Positions 62,128 through 64,000 of a DNA stretch of 64,000 nucleotides are shown piece after piece. The stretch lies in NCBI GenBank assembly GCA_035649275.1, contig DASRJW010000010.1, forward strand, positions 1-64,000. The letters are read 5' to 3'. The notes below the pieces were generated by a model. It searched no databases, was not told the DNA's origin, and worked only from the letters and a program-made list of their open reading frames with translations. This stretch comes from Candidatus Krumholzibacteriia bacterium (GTDB taxonomy: Bacteria > Krumholzibacteriota > Krumholzibacteriia > G020349025). Each line of letters begins with the position of its first letter. Position 1 is the first letter of the stretch. Position numbers and translations under genes: made by a program.

Positions 62128-64000
62128 TCAGTGCTTGGCGCGGAGGCGGAGGAACCAGCCGTAGGCGTCGTGGTCGAGGTGGGTGAGTTCGTCGGAGAAG
62201 CTGGTGGCGTTGAAGCCGGCGCCGAGCTCGATGCTGGGCGTGAGGTTCCGGTACAGAGCGAACAGGGCGCCATGCTGCCGATCGCCCACTTCCCCGTTCC
62301 AGAGCCAGCGGTATTCGCCGACACCGTCGAGCTTGGCGATCAGGTGATAGCGGGCGCGAAGGATGCCGAGGTTGGGCTGCGAGCGGAGCCAGTCGCCGCC
62401 ATCGCGCGCCTGGCGGGTCTCCTCGTGCTTGAGCGCGTAGCGGCCCCCGAGCTCCCAGCGCCGGGTCACGTCGTAACCGGTTTCGAAAGAGAGAACGTGG
62501 GACTTCTCGTCCGACCGCTCGGATTGGGCCGCCGACGGCAGGTCGTAGAGGAAAGTGTAGCGGCTCAGAATGTTGAGGCGATTGTGCCGCGCCGGCCGGT
62601 AGGCGAGACCGAGGCCGCTCTCCATGAACTGGGCGTCCCCTACCTGTGTCGTGCGCTCCTCGGTGCGCGAGTAGCTGAGCTTGCCGAGGAGCGTCCAACC
62701 ATCGGCCAGGTCGAGGTCGACCCGGTTGGTCGTCAGCCATTGGCGGCGGTCCAGGGTGCCGTCGTCGTCGCGGAACTCTCCTTTGAGACTGAGCCGCTGG
62801 CGGGGCCTCAGGAGCGTGAGCTCCGCCGACACCGCATCGCGGTCGATCGAACCTGCAGTCGCGTCGGCGATCTCGCCCTTCTGATACGAGGCGCTCAGAG
62901 ACCAATCACGGCGCGGCGTGAAGGTCGCGCCATACGCCTGTGAAGATCCCACCTGACGTTCGCCGTGGGTGAACTGGTGGTCCGTGAACACGCGCAGCTG
63001 GTTGCTGAGCGTCTGCCGCTGCCCCAGGCTCAGGACTCCCCGCGTGCCGTCCACGTGGTCGGTGGAGAGCGTGTAGGTGCCGAAGAGCTCGTGGCCGGGG
63101 TCGAGACGCAGGTCGCTGCCGAAGCGCGCCGAGTTGCCGCGGTTGCCGCTGCTCGCCTCCGCTCTGAGACTCAGCCGAGTTCCCAGCTGTGAGCGGAGCC
63201 CCAGTGTGCCGATGTCGTTGCGCTCGACACCGTCATCGCGGCGGAGTGTCGTCTGTCCCTGCGAGTAGAGCTGCAGTCCCGGGCGCAGATCGAAGCCGAG
63301 CCGCAAGCCAGCGAGCGTCACGTCGGAACCGGCAGGGACGCCGCTCGTCTCGCTGTGCTGGCGCACCTCGGCGCCGAGCTGCCAGCGGTGGAAGCGATAG
63401 TCGCCCTGCAGCGAGGTGCTGCGGTCGAGCGGCAGGCCTTCCGCGTCGGTCACGCTCCAACGTCCGCCGAAGGAGAGTCGCTGCCGCAGTCTCCAGAGGA
63501 ACTCGGCGCCGTAGAGTTCCGTCTGCTGCAAGGTGGGGAGGCGAGCGGTGGAGAAGCCGGCATCGCGCCGCTTCCACCAAGCGCCGAACTGCGGCGCCCC
63601 GTCCCGGGGCAGGAGCTCGGCGAAGTCGAGCTTGCCTTCGAAGCCCAGAGCCGCACCCGTGGTGGAGAGGCTCGGCAACGTCCGGTTCTCGAAGGTGAAG
63701 CCGCCGTCGCTCGACTGGGAGTTCGCCGTCGATTGGCCGGCCTCGCTCTCGGCGTACTCCGTCTTCAGGTAGGTGCCGCGGCCGGCGCGCAGGGTGACAT
63801 CGGTGGCTGCCAGCTGGTAGTCCTGACCATCACGGTTCTCCTGGACGAACGTCCCGCCGGCGGCGAGTCCGTCGGCAGCCCACAATTTGGCGCGGGCTCC
63901 ATAGGTGATGTGATCCGGCGAGAACGCATCGGGGATGTACTCGTAGTCCACGAGGAGGAGCACGCGGTTGCCGTCGAGCGGTGTGTCCTTGATGATGGAC
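62128..64000 (-). CDS. large beta-barrel-like outer-membrane protein, partial at window edge
   Basis: The frame is open through the right edge with no start in view, so the 5' part lies outside. About 624 residues are visible. They consist of repeating amphipathic strands of 10-12 residues alternating with turns (for example L-G-T-R-L-S-L-R-A-E-A-S-S-G and L-S-F-G-G-R-W-S-V), like large TonB-type or FCB-group outer-membrane barrels. The end is F-L-R-L-R-A-K-H. The 63963 GTG often called as a start is internal, because residues S-I-I-K-D-T-P-L-D-G-N-R read through it. The substrate is unknown. Confidence 0.78.
   Translation of the reverse strand, partial: SIIKDTPLDGNRVLLLVDYEYIPDAFSPDHITYGARAKLWAADGLAAGGTFVQENRDGQDYQLAATDVTLRAGRGTYLKTEYAESEAGQSTANSQSSDGGFTFENRTLPSLSTTGAALGFEGKLDFAELLPRDGAPQFGAWWKRRDAGFSTARLPTLQQTELYGAEFLWRLRQRLSFGGRWSVTDAEGLPLDRSTSLQGDYRFHRWQLGAEVRQHSETSGVPAGSDVTLAGLRLGFDLRPGLQLYSQGQTTLRRDDGVERNDIGTLGLRSQLGTRLSLRAEASSGNRGNSARFGSDLRLDPGHELFGTYTLSTDHVDGTRGVLSLGQRQTLSNQLRVFTDHQFTHGERQVGSSQAYGATFTPRRDWSLSASYQKGEIADATAGSIDRDAVSAELTLLRPRQRLSLKGEFRDDDGTLDRRQWLTTNRVDLDLADGWTLLGKLSYSRTEERTTQVGDAQFMESGLGLAYRPARHNRLNILSRYTFLYDLPSAAQSERSDEKSHVLSFETGYDVTRRWELGGRYALKHEETRQARDGGDWLRSQPNLGILRARYHLIAKLDGVGEYRWLWNGEVGDRQHGALFALYRNLTPSIELGAGFNATSFSDELTHLDHDAYGWFLRLRAKH

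Overview
This is a GC-rich bacterial chromosomal window, densely coded on both strands with ordinary housekeeping genes. There is no rRNA, no tRNA I can recognise, no CRISPR array and no insertion sequence. Envelope markers (two lipoprotein/OMP sets, an Omp85-family barrel, an Omp-like gene at the right edge, periplasmic c-type cytochromes) show a Gram-negative cell plan. A secreted protein with a FlgD-like C-terminal tail, the many serine/threonine kinase-TPR proteins and the gene mix resemble FCB-group or candidate-phylum genomes such as Eisenbacteria. That placement is inference, not proof.

Layout. 0-9 kb: edge lipoprotein, family 5 uracil-DNA glycosylase, M19 dipeptidase with a degenerate ABC ATPase, selB, a small barrel, then a coupled Omp85 barrel/kinase-like lipoprotein pair. 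9-17.5 kb: murA, a catalytically dead HtrA-like protein coupled to a cytochrome c, and the cluster prmC-prfA-DUF1385-rpmE-rho. 18-27 kb: TPR lipoprotein, priA, three receiver-domain genes, a membrane protein, an aldo/keto reductase. 27-41 kb: ferredoxin reductase-like protein, gamma-glutamyltransferase, rhomboid protease, secreted proteins, DUF885 peptidase, metallo-beta-lactamase, GroES-like protein, sugar dehydrogenase-like protein, di-heme oxidoreductase. 41-48.8 kb: Ser/Thr kinase, a selenoprotein redoxin, MscS channel, then arsR-arsM-selenoprotein-MOSC. 48.9-55 kb: ankyrin protein, DUF72 pair, then a ubiquitin-like/E1-like cluster. 55-64 kb: FtsX/LolD-type ABC operon with an AttH-like fusion, a second Ser/Thr kinase-TPR protein and an edge barrel.

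Two systems stand out. First, selB is present, and two thioredoxin-fold genes (43545-44120 and 47448-48098) are each interrupted by one in-frame TGA exactly where the first cysteine of a CxxC redox motif belongs. Each TGA is followed, after the same 10-nt spacer, by a hairpin with GU in its loop, as expected of bacterial SECIS elements. Ordinary gene finding would split or discard both genes. The second one lies in an arsenic methylation cluster. Second, 52285-54952 encodes a 74-residue beta-grasp protein ending in Gly-Gly, two unrecognised proteins and an E1/ThiF-like activating enzyme, downstream of an intergenic region with strong hairpins. It looks like a compact ubiquitin-like modification or sulfur-carrier pathway that needs no JAB processing protease.

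Many long open frames antisense to these genes are GC-rich shadows and were left out. Start codons were chosen from Shine-Dalgarno sites, translational overlaps and family N-termini, and are stated where uncertain.
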